From contig JACKEJ010000008.1 of assembly GCA_020633055.1 (NCBI GenBank), positions 434,001-498,000 of the forward strand: a stretch of 64,000 nucleotides of DNA, read 5' to 3'. This document shows, piece by piece, positions 37,592 through 45,929 of this stretch (the stretch's first letter is position 1; each line of letters starts with the position of its first letter). The position numbers and the translations under genes were made by a program. Origin of the DNA: Sandaracinaceae bacterium. Lineage in GTDB: Bacteria; Myxococcota_A; Polyangia; Polyangiales; Houyiibacteriaceae. The notes beneath the pieces are model-generated. The model ran no database searches. It was not told where the DNA came from and worked only from the letters and a program-made list of their open reading frames with translations.

Positions 37592-38698
37592 TCAGGACCC
37601 GGCGCGGTCCGTGGCCAGCTCCTGCACCAGCGTCTTGAGCAGGTCGGGCGTCAGGTTGAGGTGGTTGATCTTGTCCAGCTTGGCCGCAGCCGCTTGCACG
37701 GCGAACGCGGTCGACACGCGCTGAGGGGTCTTCTCCCAGAGGGCGACGCGCTCCGTCTCGCGCTGCTGCTCGAGGTCGTTCCACAACTTGCGGGCAGCCG
37801 TCTCGCCCTGAGCGCGCAGCAGGAAGTCGCGCGCGTGCGCGTCGGCCAGCAGCTTGCTCTTCTCGGTCTCCGCCTTGGCCAGCGTGAGGTTGCGGCGCGC
37901 GTCGGCCTCGGCGGTGAGCAGCTGGCGCGCGAGCTCCGCTTCCACGCGCGCCTTCTCGGTGGTGGCCACCTGCTGCACCTCTTGCAGCTGGTTCGCGCCG
38001 CGCTGCTCGATGAGCTGCCGCTTGCGCTTCTCGAGCTCGAGCTCGGTCGCCATCTCGTTCTCCTTGATGGCGCGCTCCTTCTCGACCGCGAGGGCACGGC
38101 GGGCGAAGAGCGCCTCGTCCGCCTTCTGCTGGAGCCCCTCGCGCGTGGGCGTCTGGAGTGCCTTCTCCAGCTCGGCGCTGGGTGCGACGCGTGACACCTG
38201 CACGGTCACCAGCTCGAGCCCCATGGCGGCGAGCTCGGTGTCGTTGCGCAGGGCCGTGTCGAGCGACGCGCGGATGTGCTCGGAGCCCCGCTGCACCACC
38301 TCGACCACGGGCGAGCCAGAGACGAACTTGCGCACGGGCTCGAGGGCCTTCTGGGACCAGAGGGTCGCCAGGCGATCGAGGGGCTGCTCGAGCCACACGC
38401 CACTCTCCAGCGAGAGCGCGAAGTTGATGCGGCTCGCCGCGCGCTGGTGGTCCGTCACGCGGTACGCGAGCGTGCACTGCACGTTGACCTCCTGGAAGTC
38501 GGCGGAGCGCTCGTTGAGCATGAAGGTGGTCTCGCAGTCCTCGACCGGCACCTGCGCCACCGCGGCGGACAGGGGGTTGAAGAAGTACGCGATGCCCGCC
38601 CCGCTCTTGACCACCTTGCCACCCTTGTAGTGCAGGATGAACTGGTTGGGCTCGGAGCGCAGATGCCGCAAGAAGCCGAATCGACTGACGTTCGCCAT
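37592..38698 (-). CDS. SPFH (band 7) domain protein
   Basis: A 368-residue SPFH/stomatin-prohibitin-like scaffold. The SPFH core (about 35-190) includes LNERSADFQEVNVQCTLAYR and MGLELVTVQVSRVAPSAELE; a long Ala/Glu/Lys-rich coiled coil follows (about 190-310). No N-terminal membrane helix is evident, so it may associate peripherally, unlike typical stomatins. It is first in a two-gene minus-strand run with the NAD-kinase-like gene. Proteins of this class organise membrane microdomains. Confidence 0.85.
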   Translation of the reverse strand: MANVSRFGFLRHLRSEPNQFILHYKGGKVVKSGAGIAYFFNPLSAAVAQVPVEDCETTFMLNERSADFQEVNVQCTLAYRVTDHQRAASRINFALSLESGVWLEQPLDRLATLWSQKALEPVRKFVSGSPVVEVVQRGSEHIRASLDTALRNDTELAAMGLELVTVQVSRVAPSAELEKALQTPTREGLQQKADEALFARRALAVEKERAIKENEMATELELEKRKRQLIEQRGANQLQEVQQVATTEKARVEAELARQLLTAEADARRNLTLAKAETEKSKLLADAHARDFLLRAQGETAARKLWNDLEQQRETERVALWEKTPQRVSTAFAVQAAAAKLDKINHLNLTPDLLKTLVQELATDRAGS

Positions 38699-39363
38699 GG
38701 ACCACCTTCGTACGCGGGCGGGCGGGGCCGCCTGGTTGGTCGATGGTACGCGAGGGGGGTGGGGGTGACTACCCTGCTACGGGCGCAACTTGGTCCGACG
38801 TCCGCTTTGTCGCGACTGCTGGCTGGTCGCCGGGTCGAGGCGGGGCGGGTCTCGCGGCGGGCCCGGTCGCGCAGGCGCTCCCTGCGGTGCCTCCCCGCTT
38901 TCGGCGCGTCGCTGCGCGCCGCTTGAAAGCGGGACCCCCCGACACCCTTGCGGAGACCCGCCCTGCCTCGACCCGGCAGCGTGCTCGGTTCGGGAGCGGG
39001 TGGGGTCCGTGGGTGGGCCGCGGGTGGCCCCCACTGGGCGCGTCGGTGGGCTCGTGGGGCCGGGACCGAGCGCGTCGGGGCGCGTGGTGGCGGGTGGTGA
39101 GAACGGACACGCACGGAAGTGCGTCTGAGGCGTATGGGGTGGGTCGCTCGTCGCCGCGGAGCGCGCCGGGAGGCTCGTGGTGCCTCGGATGAGGTGCGTG
39201 GCGTGTGTGAGGGCGCCGGGCACCAGGACTCGCCGAAGTGGAGGCTGCGCGCAATCGTGGTCGGTGTGGAACGACAAGGGGGTTCGTCGGGCGGTTGGTG
39301 TCCGGCGAGCGAGCCTCATGAACCACCTGTGCACAGACTTCCCTCGTTCCCGCGAGCTCGCTC
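38699..39363. other. Gene-free region holding structured element copy 1
   Basis: No convincing gene was seen in these 665 bases between the divergent SPFH and Rpn genes. Bases 38829-38977 form the structured element described separately. The remaining 386 bases (38978-39363) are G-rich on the plus strand and show no clear promoter. Confidence 0.6.
38829..38977 (+). repeat. Structured element, copy 1 (nested stems, conserved blocks)
   Basis: The outer stem is 25 bp: 38829-38853 pairs with 38953-38977 with one G-U. Inside, block A (38867-38896, core GGCGCTCCCTGCGGTGCCTC) is followed by a hairpin: CCCGCTTTC (38894-38902) with GAAAGCGGG (38925-38933), then GGCGCG/CGCGCC with a six-base loop. Block B (CCCCCCGACACCCT, 38935-38948) closes it. 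A second copy lies at 42473-42606 in the opposite orientation. Blocks A and B are nearly identical in both, while stem sequences differ but still pair. Confidence 0.8.
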
Positions 39364-40389
39364 GTGGGTGAACACGACACGCTCTTCAGGCGTGTGTTCT
39401 CCGTCCCCGCGCATGCGGCGGACGAGTTACGGAGTGTGTTGCCGCAGGCACTGGTCGAGGCGGTCGACCTGTCGCGACTCGAGCTGCTGTCGGGTGCGTT
39501 CGTGAGCGACCGCATGGACGCGAGGTACGCGGACCTGGTGTTCCGCGCGCCGCTCGTCGCGCCTGACGAAGACGGGCAGGAAGAGTTCGCGTACATCCAC
39601 GTGCAGCTCCACGTCGTCATCGAGCACCAGAGCCTGTCCGACGCGCACATGCCCCTGCGGGCGCACGAGTATACGCTCGGCCTGTGGCGCCAGATGCTGC
39701 GCGAGGAGCCAACCCGCAAGACACTGCCGCCCATCATTACGCTGGTCGTGCATCATGGCCCGGGCGGGTGGCGGGCTCCACGGACGCTCCACGAGATGGT
39801 CGATGGGCTCGAGCGCGCGCCAGCCTTGCGTCCCTACGTGCCCAACGTCGAGCTGCTCATCGACGACCTCTCGAGCGTCGACGACGCTGCGCTGCGCGCA
39901 CGGCCGCTCGCTGCGGTCCCGAAGGTGGCGGTGTGGCTGCTGCGTGACGGGCGCCAGGTCGAAGCGCTGTTGGCGCGTATCCCCGTGTGGAAGGATCTGT
40001 TGCAGGACGTGTTCACCGACGACCCTGCTGTCGGGCGCGCCTTCGTGCGCTACATTTCAGTGCTGTCCACCGAGCGCACGTTCGATGAAATTCGGCGCGC
40101 CATCCTGGAACACGTCGCCGCCGCGGAGGCCCCCTTGGCAAGCATCGCAGAACAACTCAAACAAGAAGGGCGCCAGGAAGGGCGCCAGGAAGGGCGCCAG
40201 GAAGGGCGCCAGGAAGGGGCGCTACTCACCTTGCGACAGGTGTTGCGTACTCAGCTGGAGCAGCGCTTTGGAGCGCTCGGTGCAGCCATCGAGGCGCGCA
40301 TCGACACAGCGACCCACGAGGAGCTGCAGCGCGCCGTCGGGCGGGTGATGGTGGCGTCCGACGCAGTGAGCGTCTTCGCGTCCCACTGA
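39364..40389 (+). CDS. Rpn family recombination-promoting nuclease
   Basis: A 341-residue protein of the Rpn (YhgA-like, PD-(D/E)XK nuclease) family, often annotated as putative transposase. The N-terminus is typical (GEHDTLFRRVFSVPAHAADE), with ADLVFRAPL carrying the active-site Asp and VVIEHQS carrying the ExQ pair. The C-terminal linker has EGRQ repeated four times, encoded by perfect 12-bp repeats. Family members cut DNA and raise recombination; they are not true DDE transposases. The GTG start has no strong ribosome-binding site. It lies inside the pair of inverted structured elements. Confidence 0.85.
   Translation: MGEHDTLFRRVFSVPAHAADELRSVLPQALVEAVDLSRLELLSGAFVSDRMDARYADLVFRAPLVAPDEDGQEEFAYIHVQLHVVIEHQSLSDAHMPLRAHEYTLGLWRQMLREEPTRKTLPPIITLVVHHGPGGWRAPRTLHEMVDGLERAPALRPYVPNVELLIDDLSSVDDAALRARPLAAVPKVAVWLLRDGRQVEALLARIPVWKDLLQDVFTDDPAVGRAFVRYISVLSTERTFDEIRRAILEHVAAAEAPLASIAEQLKQEGRQEGRQEGRQEGRQEGALLTLRQVLRTQLEQRFGALGAAIEARIDTATHEELQRAVGRVMVASDAVSVFASH
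40165..40218 (+). repeat. 12-bp tandem repeat inside rpn gene
   Basis: GAAGGGCGCCAG is repeated four times without change (40165-40212), followed by a partial unit. It encodes EGRQ each time and keeps the frame, so copy-number change would lengthen or shorten the linker by four residues without a frameshift. Confidence 0.9.
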
Positions 40390-40435
40390 GCGGGACTCCC
40401 CGCGGGTGGTGGCTGGTGCTACCGTCGCGGCCGCC

Positions 40436-41107
40436 ATGCGCACCGTCTACGACACCATCGAGCTGAATACGGGCTTCTGCGTCCCCGAGCTGTACCGCCG
40501 CATGGTAGCGGACGGGGTCACCCGCTACGGCACGAGCCCCGCTGACTGGAAGCAGACCTTTCGGCAGCGCGCGCTCGAGAACCCGCCCGCGCTCATGATG
40601 GCGTCGTCGCAGGTGGAGTGGTGGGCCCCCGAGGACATCGCCAACTGGGAGGTGCCAGAGCACTTCGATCCGGCTCACGGGTTCGTCCCGTTCGCGAGCA
40701 CGGGCGCGGGCGACATGTGGTGCTGGTACCCCAAGGCCGGCCCCGAGGTGATCGTGCTCGCGCCCCACGACGAGAACGGCGCAACGTACTTCGCACCGGA
40801 CACGGAGAGCTTCTTACTGCGCCACTTGGTGCAGGCCTTCGCGGAGATCGTCGAGGACGACGGAACGGGCTTCACCCACGAGCAGCGCAGCACCGCCGCG
40901 CATGCGAACGTCCGCACCCTCGCGCCCTACCTGAATGAAGGCTGGGTCACCCTGCTCGAGGAGCTGGCCGCACGCCCGCTGGTCCGCGACGACGCATGGG
41001 ACTGCCTCGGTCTGCTCAGCCGCGACGAGGCCATCGAGCTCATCCACACCGAGCTGGCGATGGACGAGCTGGGCGCCTCCTTCCCCCACTGGCGCCTCGC
41101 GCGCTGA
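40436..41107 (+). CDS. SUKH (SMI1/KNR4) family protein
   Basis: A 223-residue protein with the SUKH signature centred on HGFVPFASTGAGDMWCWYP. SUKH proteins are often immunity proteins for nuclease toxins in polymorphic toxin systems, but many stand-alone members have unknown roles. Here the neighbour is an Rpn nuclease, 46 bases upstream on the same strand; protection against it is an attractive but unproven idea. ATG at 40436 is preferred over an upstream start. The 3' end overlaps the convergent gene by 68 bases. Confidence 0.75.
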   Translation: MRTVYDTIELNTGFCVPELYRRMVADGVTRYGTSPADWKQTFRQRALENPPALMMASSQVEWWAPEDIANWEVPEHFDPAHGFVPFASTGAGDMWCWYPKAGPEVIVLAPHDENGATYFAPDTESFLLRHLVQAFAEIVEDDGTGFTHEQRSTAAHANVRTLAPYLNEGWVTLLEELAARPLVRDDAWDCLGLLSRDEAIELIHTELAMDELGASFPHWRLAR

Positions 41108-41798
41108 GTCCTCGGGGCGGGCCCGTGCAGTCGATCGACAACACGAAGCGCTCACGCTCGGCCGGGTTGAGTGACAGCGCGCGTGCGGTCTCCGCCGCGT
41201 CGAGCGGGGCGTCTTGACGATAGCGGGGAGGCGCCCCGGTCCACTCCGCGTTGGGCGGCCAGACGGGGAGCATCCAGTACCAGTGGGTCCCACGCTGCGT
41301 TAGCCGCCGCACGCCAATCCACGCGGCGATCTCCTCCCGTACGGCGGGCGCCTGCGGCCGCCGTACGGCCGCGCCGGGAGCTGCCTGCAGAATCCCCCGG
41401 TCGTCCACACGAAACGTCCAGCGGCCATTCACGCCCCACCCATCGCGCGCGGTGCCTCGCCAGGAGCCCGGCAGCAAGTGGTCAAACACCACGTGCCGGC
41501 CAGCGAGCGAGCGCGTGTCGAACTTGCGCAAGATCTGCCCCTCGACGTCTCGCCACGGGCGCCCCACCTGCGCGTACAGCCATCGCTCGACGGGTCCCAG
41601 CTTGTCGCTGAAGTCCCGCCAGACGGTCCGACGTTTCCCCGGGACGTCCGCGTCCCAGCTGTCGGGGTCACGTGCCCAGCGGGCGACCTGCGGCCTCACC
41701 TTCGCCCGCAGCTGGGCATTCGAGTGCCGACGCTCCCACTTGTTGTACCGACTTCGGCCGCCCTCGATGACGGTCCGCTCCAACCTCTTGGTCGCCAT
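41040..41798 (-). CDS. Conserved-looking protein of unknown function
   Basis: A 252-residue protein not recognised. The ATG at 41798 has an excellent ribosome-binding site (GAGGAGG on the minus strand). The body is rich in Arg and Trp (RARWARDPDSW-like segment, VERWLYAQVGRPWRDVEGQI, HVVFDHLLPGS, GTHWYWMLPVWPP) and has no membrane helix or signal. The basic, Trp-rich character could suit nucleic-acid binding, which is inference. Its last 68 bases overlap the SUKH gene on the other strand, and its end is Arg/Pro/Gly-rich, so the true stop region may have drifted. Confidence 0.6.
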   Translation of the reverse strand: MATKRLERTVIEGGRSRYNKWERRHSNAQLRAKVRPQVARWARDPDSWDADVPGKRRTVWRDFSDKLGPVERWLYAQVGRPWRDVEGQILRKFDTRSLAGRHVVFDHLLPGSWRGTARDGWGVNGRWTFRVDDRGILQAAPGAAVRRPQAPAVREEIAAWIGVRRLTQRGTHWYWMLPVWPPNAEWTGAPPRYRQDAPLDAAETARALSLNPAERERFVLSIDCTGPPRGLSARGASGGRRRPARPSPARCG

Positions 41799-42247
41799 GA
41801 CGACCTCCTCACTCACTACGCACCACTGCACACCTCCGCAGCAACGACCGAGACTCACGGCGCGCAACGGAGGGCACTCGAAGAGCCGGGACATGCACGT
41901 CCCGACAGACCTAGCGTCGTGTGAGCTCCAACATCGCCGCTCTCTCGGGCACACGCATCGAACGTCAACCCCCCATCGCGCACCACCGCGCGCGGTCACG
42001 TCCCGCCGCGATGGCCAACGTGGCGCGACACACCGGTCGGACCCGCACGGTCTCGATCGCGCTTGCGCTCTGCATCACGATCCTCCTCTCGCACGTGCGC
42101 GCGAGCGTGGCATGAGGCGTTCAAGCGGCGCTCATGGACATCGTGCACGCAGCGATCGGCGGAGTCGCGTTCGGGGCCCCGTTCGCCCTCGCCTCACCTA
42201 TCGCGACGATGCACGGCGACTGGAACGAGCCCATCCACACGGACCAC

Positions 42248-42401
42248 CGAGCCCAAGCGCGCAAACCGCCGAGCCCACGCGCGCAAATCGCCGAGCCCAC
42301 GCGCGCAAATCGCCGAGCCCACGCGCGCAAACCGCCGAGCCGAAGCGCGCAAACCGCCGAGCCCAAGCGCGCAAACCGCCGAGCCCACTCGCGCCCTCGT
42401 C
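42248..42401. repeat. 22-bp tandem repeat array, seven copies
   Basis: Units begin at 42248, 42270, 42292, 42314, 42336, 42358 and 42380. The unit reads CGAGCCCAMGCGCGCAAAYC plus GC, with variation at only a few sites; the last copy is degenerate. Units are directly abutting, so this is not a CRISPR array. Twenty-two is close to two helical turns, so each unit presents the same face of the DNA. Confidence 0.9.
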
Positions 42402-42472
42402 CGAGCCCCCCACGTACTCCCCGACCAAACCAGAACCCCACCCGCCCCTACCGCGAAAGCGACCCCACGGAA

Positions 42473-42606
42473 GGGGTCGTGGCCCGCGGGGCCGCGCCAG
42501 GGTGTCGGGGGGGCCCCATTTCACGCGCCAAAGGCGCGTAGAAATGGGGGAGGCACCGCAGGGAGCGCCAGCGCGACGAGCGGCGCGGCCCCGCGGGCCC
42601 GACCCC
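42473..42606 (-). repeat. Structured element, copy 2 (inverted relative to copy 1)
   Basis: The outer stem is 25 bp with one bulged T at 42480: 42473-42498 pairs with 42582-42606. The inner hairpin pairs CCCCATTTC (42514-42522) with GAAATGGGG (42541-42549), then ACGCGCC with GGCGCGT around an AAA loop. Read on the minus strand, blocks A and B match copy 1 almost base for base (block A about 42547-42577, block B about 42500-42513). The stem sequences share nothing with copy 1's outer stem yet pair fully. Confidence 0.8.
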
Positions 42607-42617
42607 GTCCAGTGGTG

Positions 42618-45600
42618 TCAGCTGCAGCCCATCGAGTTGCCGCAGTTCAGGCACTTGTAGCAAGCGCCGTTGCGCACCGTGATGTGCCCGCACTTCTCGC
42701 ACATGGGCGCGTCGCCCATCATCTCGCCCAGCTGCGCGTCCAGCGCGTTTGGCGCGTGCCCACCGCCCGCAAAGGCGAACGTCACCTGCTCGGCGGGCTC
42801 GATGCCTGCCGCCAGCGCCGCCGGCACCTCGCTGTGCGCCACGCCCTCGATGCGCTGCACCGCGTTCACGTCGGTGGGGTTCTCCAGCTCCGCACGCTGC
42901 TCCTCGGGCGGCACCTGGGCGAAGTCGTAGCGCTTCAGGTACTCCACCCCGAGCACGCGGAAGACGTAGTCGATGATGGACGTCGAGAACTTGATGTTAG
43001 GGTGCCCCTCGACGATGCCCGACGGCTCGAAGCGGGTGAACGTGAACTGCTCGACGTAGCTCGAGAGCGGCACGCCGTGCTGCAAGCCCATCGACACGCT
43101 GATGGCGAAGCTGTTCATCAGCGAGCGGAAGGCGGCGCCCTCCTTGTGCATGTCGACGAAGATCTCGCCCAGGTTGCCGTCCTGGTACTCACCGGTGCGC
43201 AAGAACACCTTGTGCCCACCGATGCGCGCCTCCTGCGTGAAGCCGCTGCGCTTCTTGGGCAGGCGGTGACGACGCGTCTCGGGCGGACGCAGGCCCTCTT
43301 GCGCAGCCGTGAGCGGAACGGGCTTGGCGGGCTTGGCGGCGACCGCAGGCGTTGCGGCCTTGGTCTCGGTCGCTTCCTCGCTGTCGTCCGAGCTGTTGAG
43401 CGGCTGGCTGCTCTTGCTTCCGTCGCGGTAGAGCGCGATGGCCTTGAGCCCCAGCTTCCAGCCCTCCATGTAGACCTGCTTCACGTCCTCCACGGTCGAC
43501 TCGTTCGGCATGTTCACGGTCTTCGAGATCGCGCCCGAGAGGAAGGGCTGCGCGGCGGCCATCATGTACACGTGCGCCATCGGCTCGATGAAGCGCTTGC
43601 CGGTCTTGCCGCAGCGGTTGGCGCAGTCGAACACCGGCAGGTGCTCGGCGCGCAGGTGCGGGGCGCCCTCGATGGTCATGCGACCGACGATGACGTCGTT
43701 GATCTCGGTCAGCTGCGCGGACGTGAAGCCCCAGTGGCGCAGCAGGTTGAAGCCCGGCGCGTTGTAGGTCTTGGCCGGCACGCCCAGACGGTCGAGCGCC
43801 TCGGTGCCCAGCACCCAGGGCGCCAGCGCCTGGGACACGTCGAACACGCCGGGGAGCGCCTTCTCGGCCTTCTCGATCTCACGCTCGGTCAGGCCCTTGC
43901 TCAGCAGCACCTTGCGTCCGACGTGGGGCGCGTTGGTGAACGTGTTGGTGCCCGTCACGTACGAGACGATGTCGGTCACCTGCGCCTCGGTGTAGCCCAG
44001 GTGGCGCAGCGCCGAGGGCACGCTCTGGTTCACGATCTTGAAGTGGCCGCCGCCGGCCAGCTTCTTGAACTTCACCAGCGCGAAGTCGGGCTCGATGCCC
44101 GTGGTGTCGCAGTCCATCAGCAGGCCGATGGTGCCCGTCGGCGCCAACACGGTGGCCTGCGAGTTGCGGTAGCCGTACAGCTCGCCCAGCGTCACGGCCA
44201 GATCCCAGTCCTCGCGCGCGGCGTTGGTCAGGTACTCGGGCACCTTCGGGTCGTCGCCGGTGCGCATGGCCACCCAGTTCGCGTCACCCACCTGGTAGGC
44301 CGCGTCACGGTGCTTGTTCATGACGCGCAGCATGGCGATGCGGTTGCGCTGGAAGCCCGCGAACGCGCCCTTGGCTGCGGCCACCTCGGCGCTGGTCGCG
44401 TACGCGTGGCCGCACAGGATGGCGGTCAGCGCGCCGGCGATGCCGCGCCCCTGGTCGCTGTCGTAGGGGATGCCGAGGCGCATCAGCATGGTGCCGAGGT
44501 TGGCGTAGCCCAGACCCAGCGGACGGTAGTCGTGGCTGTTCTTGGCGATGCGCCGCGTCGGGTAGCTGGAGTAGTCGATGATGATGTCCATCGCGACCAT
44601 CAGCACGCGGATGGCCTGGCGGTAGCCCGCGATGTCGAACTGCCCGTCGTCCGCCAGGAACTTGGTCAGGTTGATGGACGCGAGGTTACACGCCGAGTCG
44701 TCCAGGAACATGTACTCGGAGCACGGGTTGCTGGCGTTGATGCGGTCGGTGTTCGGGCAGGTGTGCCAGTCGTTGATGGTCGTGTCGTACTGCACGCCCG
44801 GGTCGGCGCACCACCACGCGGCCTCGCTGATCTTCTTCCACAGGTGACGCGCCTTGAGCGTGTCGCAGCTCTCACCGGTGGTGCGGAAGCGGGTCTGCCA
44901 GTCGCCGTCGGCCTCGACCGCGCGCATGAAGTCGTCCGTGACGCGCACCGAGTTGTTGGAGTTCTGACCGCTGACCGTGCGGTAGGCCTCGCCGTTGAAG
45001 TCGCTGTCGTAGCCCGCCTTGATCAGCGCGCGCGCCTTCTTCTCCTCGCGCACCTTCCAGTCGATGAAGTCCTCGATCTCGGGGTGGTCGAGGTCCAGGC
45101 ACACCATCTTGGCCGCGCGGCGCGTGGTGCCGCCGCTCTTGGTGCTGCCCGCCGCGCGGTCGAACACCTCGAGGAAGCTCATCAGGCCGCTGCTGGTGCC
45201 GCCGCCGCTCAGCTTCTCCTGACGCCCGCGGATGGCGCTGAAGTTGGAGCCGGTGCCCGAGCCGTACTTGAAGAGGCGCGCCTCGTTGCGGACGAGCTCG
45301 TAGATGGCCATGAGGTCGTCGTCGACCGCCTGGATGAAGCACGCGGAGCACTGGGGATGTTCGTAGGCGTTGGTGGTCTCCGCCATCTGGTCCGACTTGG
45401 CGTCCCAGAACCAGTTGCCGCCCTGACCCTCGATGCCGTAGCGCTGGAAGAGCCCGCAGTTGAACCAGACCGGGCTGTTGAACGCGGCCATCTGGTTGAC
45501 GAGCAGGTGGCTCAGCTCGGCCTCGAAGTTGTCGGCCGCCGCCGCGTCCGCGAAGTAGCCGCCGAACTGCTCGCCCGCCTCGCGCAGCGAGTGCGAGACG

Positions 45601-45929
45601 CGGTAGACCAGCTGGCGCACGCTGCGCTCACCGCTGTTCTTGTCGCCGTTCAGGCCCGCCTTGCGGAAGTACTTGGAGACCGCGATGTCGGTCGCCAGCT
45701 GACTCCAGCCCGCCGGCACCTCGGCACCCTTCAGCTCGAACACGGTCGAGCCGTCCGAGCTGCTGATGGCGCTGTCACGCTTCTCGTAGACCGTGGTCTC
45801 GAGCGGATCCTCGCCGGGGCTCGTGAAGCGGCGATCGACCAAGAGGCCGCCTGCCTGCTGCGTACGCCCCGCGCGGCGCGTGCCTTCCGTTTCCGACTTC
45901 TTGCTCTGCGTTTGCGTTTCAACAGCCAC
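42618..45929 (-). CDS. nrdJ: Adenosylcobalamin-dependent (class II) ribonucleotide reductase
   Basis: A 1103-residue class II ribonucleotide reductase that reduces ribonucleotides using adenosylcobalamin. Landmarks: AAFNSPVWFNCG, FKYGSGTGSNFSAIRG, NPCSEYMFLDDSACNLASIN (finger-loop Cys region), LAPTGTIGLLMDCDTTGIEP, and a C-terminal zinc/redox tail (MCEKCGHITV, CYKCLNCGNSMGC). The length fits the large NrdJ type. The GTG at 45929 is chosen because CGGAGG stands six bases upstream on the minus strand (plus-strand cctcc at 45935-45939); the longer frame to 45968 lacks such support. No other ribonucleotide reductase is in the window. Confidence 0.95.
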   Translation of the reverse strand: MAVETQTQSKKSETEGTRRAGRTQQAGGLLVDRRFTSPGEDPLETTVYEKRDSAISSSDGSTVFELKGAEVPAGWSQLATDIAVSKYFRKAGLNGDKNSGERSVRQLVYRVSHSLREAGEQFGGYFADAAAADNFEAELSHLLVNQMAAFNSPVWFNCGLFQRYGIEGQGGNWFWDAKSDQMAETTNAYEHPQCSACFIQAVDDDLMAIYELVRNEARLFKYGSGTGSNFSAIRGRQEKLSGGGTSSGLMSFLEVFDRAAGSTKSGGTTRRAAKMVCLDLDHPEIEDFIDWKVREEKKARALIKAGYDSDFNGEAYRTVSGQNSNNSVRVTDDFMRAVEADGDWQTRFRTTGESCDTLKARHLWKKISEAAWWCADPGVQYDTTINDWHTCPNTDRINASNPCSEYMFLDDSACNLASINLTKFLADDGQFDIAGYRQAIRVLMVAMDIIIDYSSYPTRRIAKNSHDYRPLGLGYANLGTMLMRLGIPYDSDQGRGIAGALTAILCGHAYATSAEVAAAKGAFAGFQRNRIAMLRVMNKHRDAAYQVGDANWVAMRTGDDPKVPEYLTNAAREDWDLAVTLGELYGYRNSQATVLAPTGTIGLLMDCDTTGIEPDFALVKFKKLAGGGHFKIVNQSVPSALRHLGYTEAQVTDIVSYVTGTNTFTNAPHVGRKVLLSKGLTEREIEKAEKALPGVFDVSQALAPWVLGTEALDRLGVPAKTYNAPGFNLLRHWGFTSAQLTEINDVIVGRMTIEGAPHLRAEHLPVFDCANRCGKTGKRFIEPMAHVYMMAAAQPFLSGAISKTVNMPNESTVEDVKQVYMEGWKLGLKAIALYRDGSKSSQPLNSSDDSEEATETKAATPAVAAKPAKPVPLTAAQEGLRPPETRRHRLPKKRSGFTQEARIGGHKVFLRTGEYQDGNLGEIFVDMHKEGAAFRSLMNSFAISVSMGLQHGVPLSSYVEQFTFTRFEPSGIVEGHPNIKFSTSIIDYVFRVLGVEYLKRYDFAQVPPEEQRAELENPTDVNAVQRIEGVAHSEVPAALAAGIEPAEQVTFAFAGGGHAPNALDAQLGEMMGDAPMCEKCGHITVRNGACYKCLNCGNSMGCS

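Larger units (their letters stand above)
41799..42617. other. Gene-free region with hairpin, tandem array and element copy 2
   Basis: No convincing gene was seen in these 819 bases. A small hairpin CGGGAC/GTCCCG lies at 41887-41904. A 64-codon frame at 41921-42115 ends in a hydrophobic stretch (SIALALCITILL) but lacks other support. The 22-bp array (42248-42401) and structured element copy 2 (42473-42606) fill the rest, the latter ending 11 bases from the nrdJ stop. Confidence 0.6.

Noticed and set aside
39364..40389. Insertion sequence transposase
   Set aside because: Rpn proteins are PD-(D/E)XK nucleases; there is no DDE motif, and no short terminal inverted repeats with target duplication were seen beside the gene.
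41921..42115. 64-codon gene with a hydrophobic end
   Set aside because: No ribosome-binding site, no family, and the first half looks random.
42248..42401. CRISPR array
   Set aside because: The 22-bp units abut directly with no spacers, and no cas gene is present.
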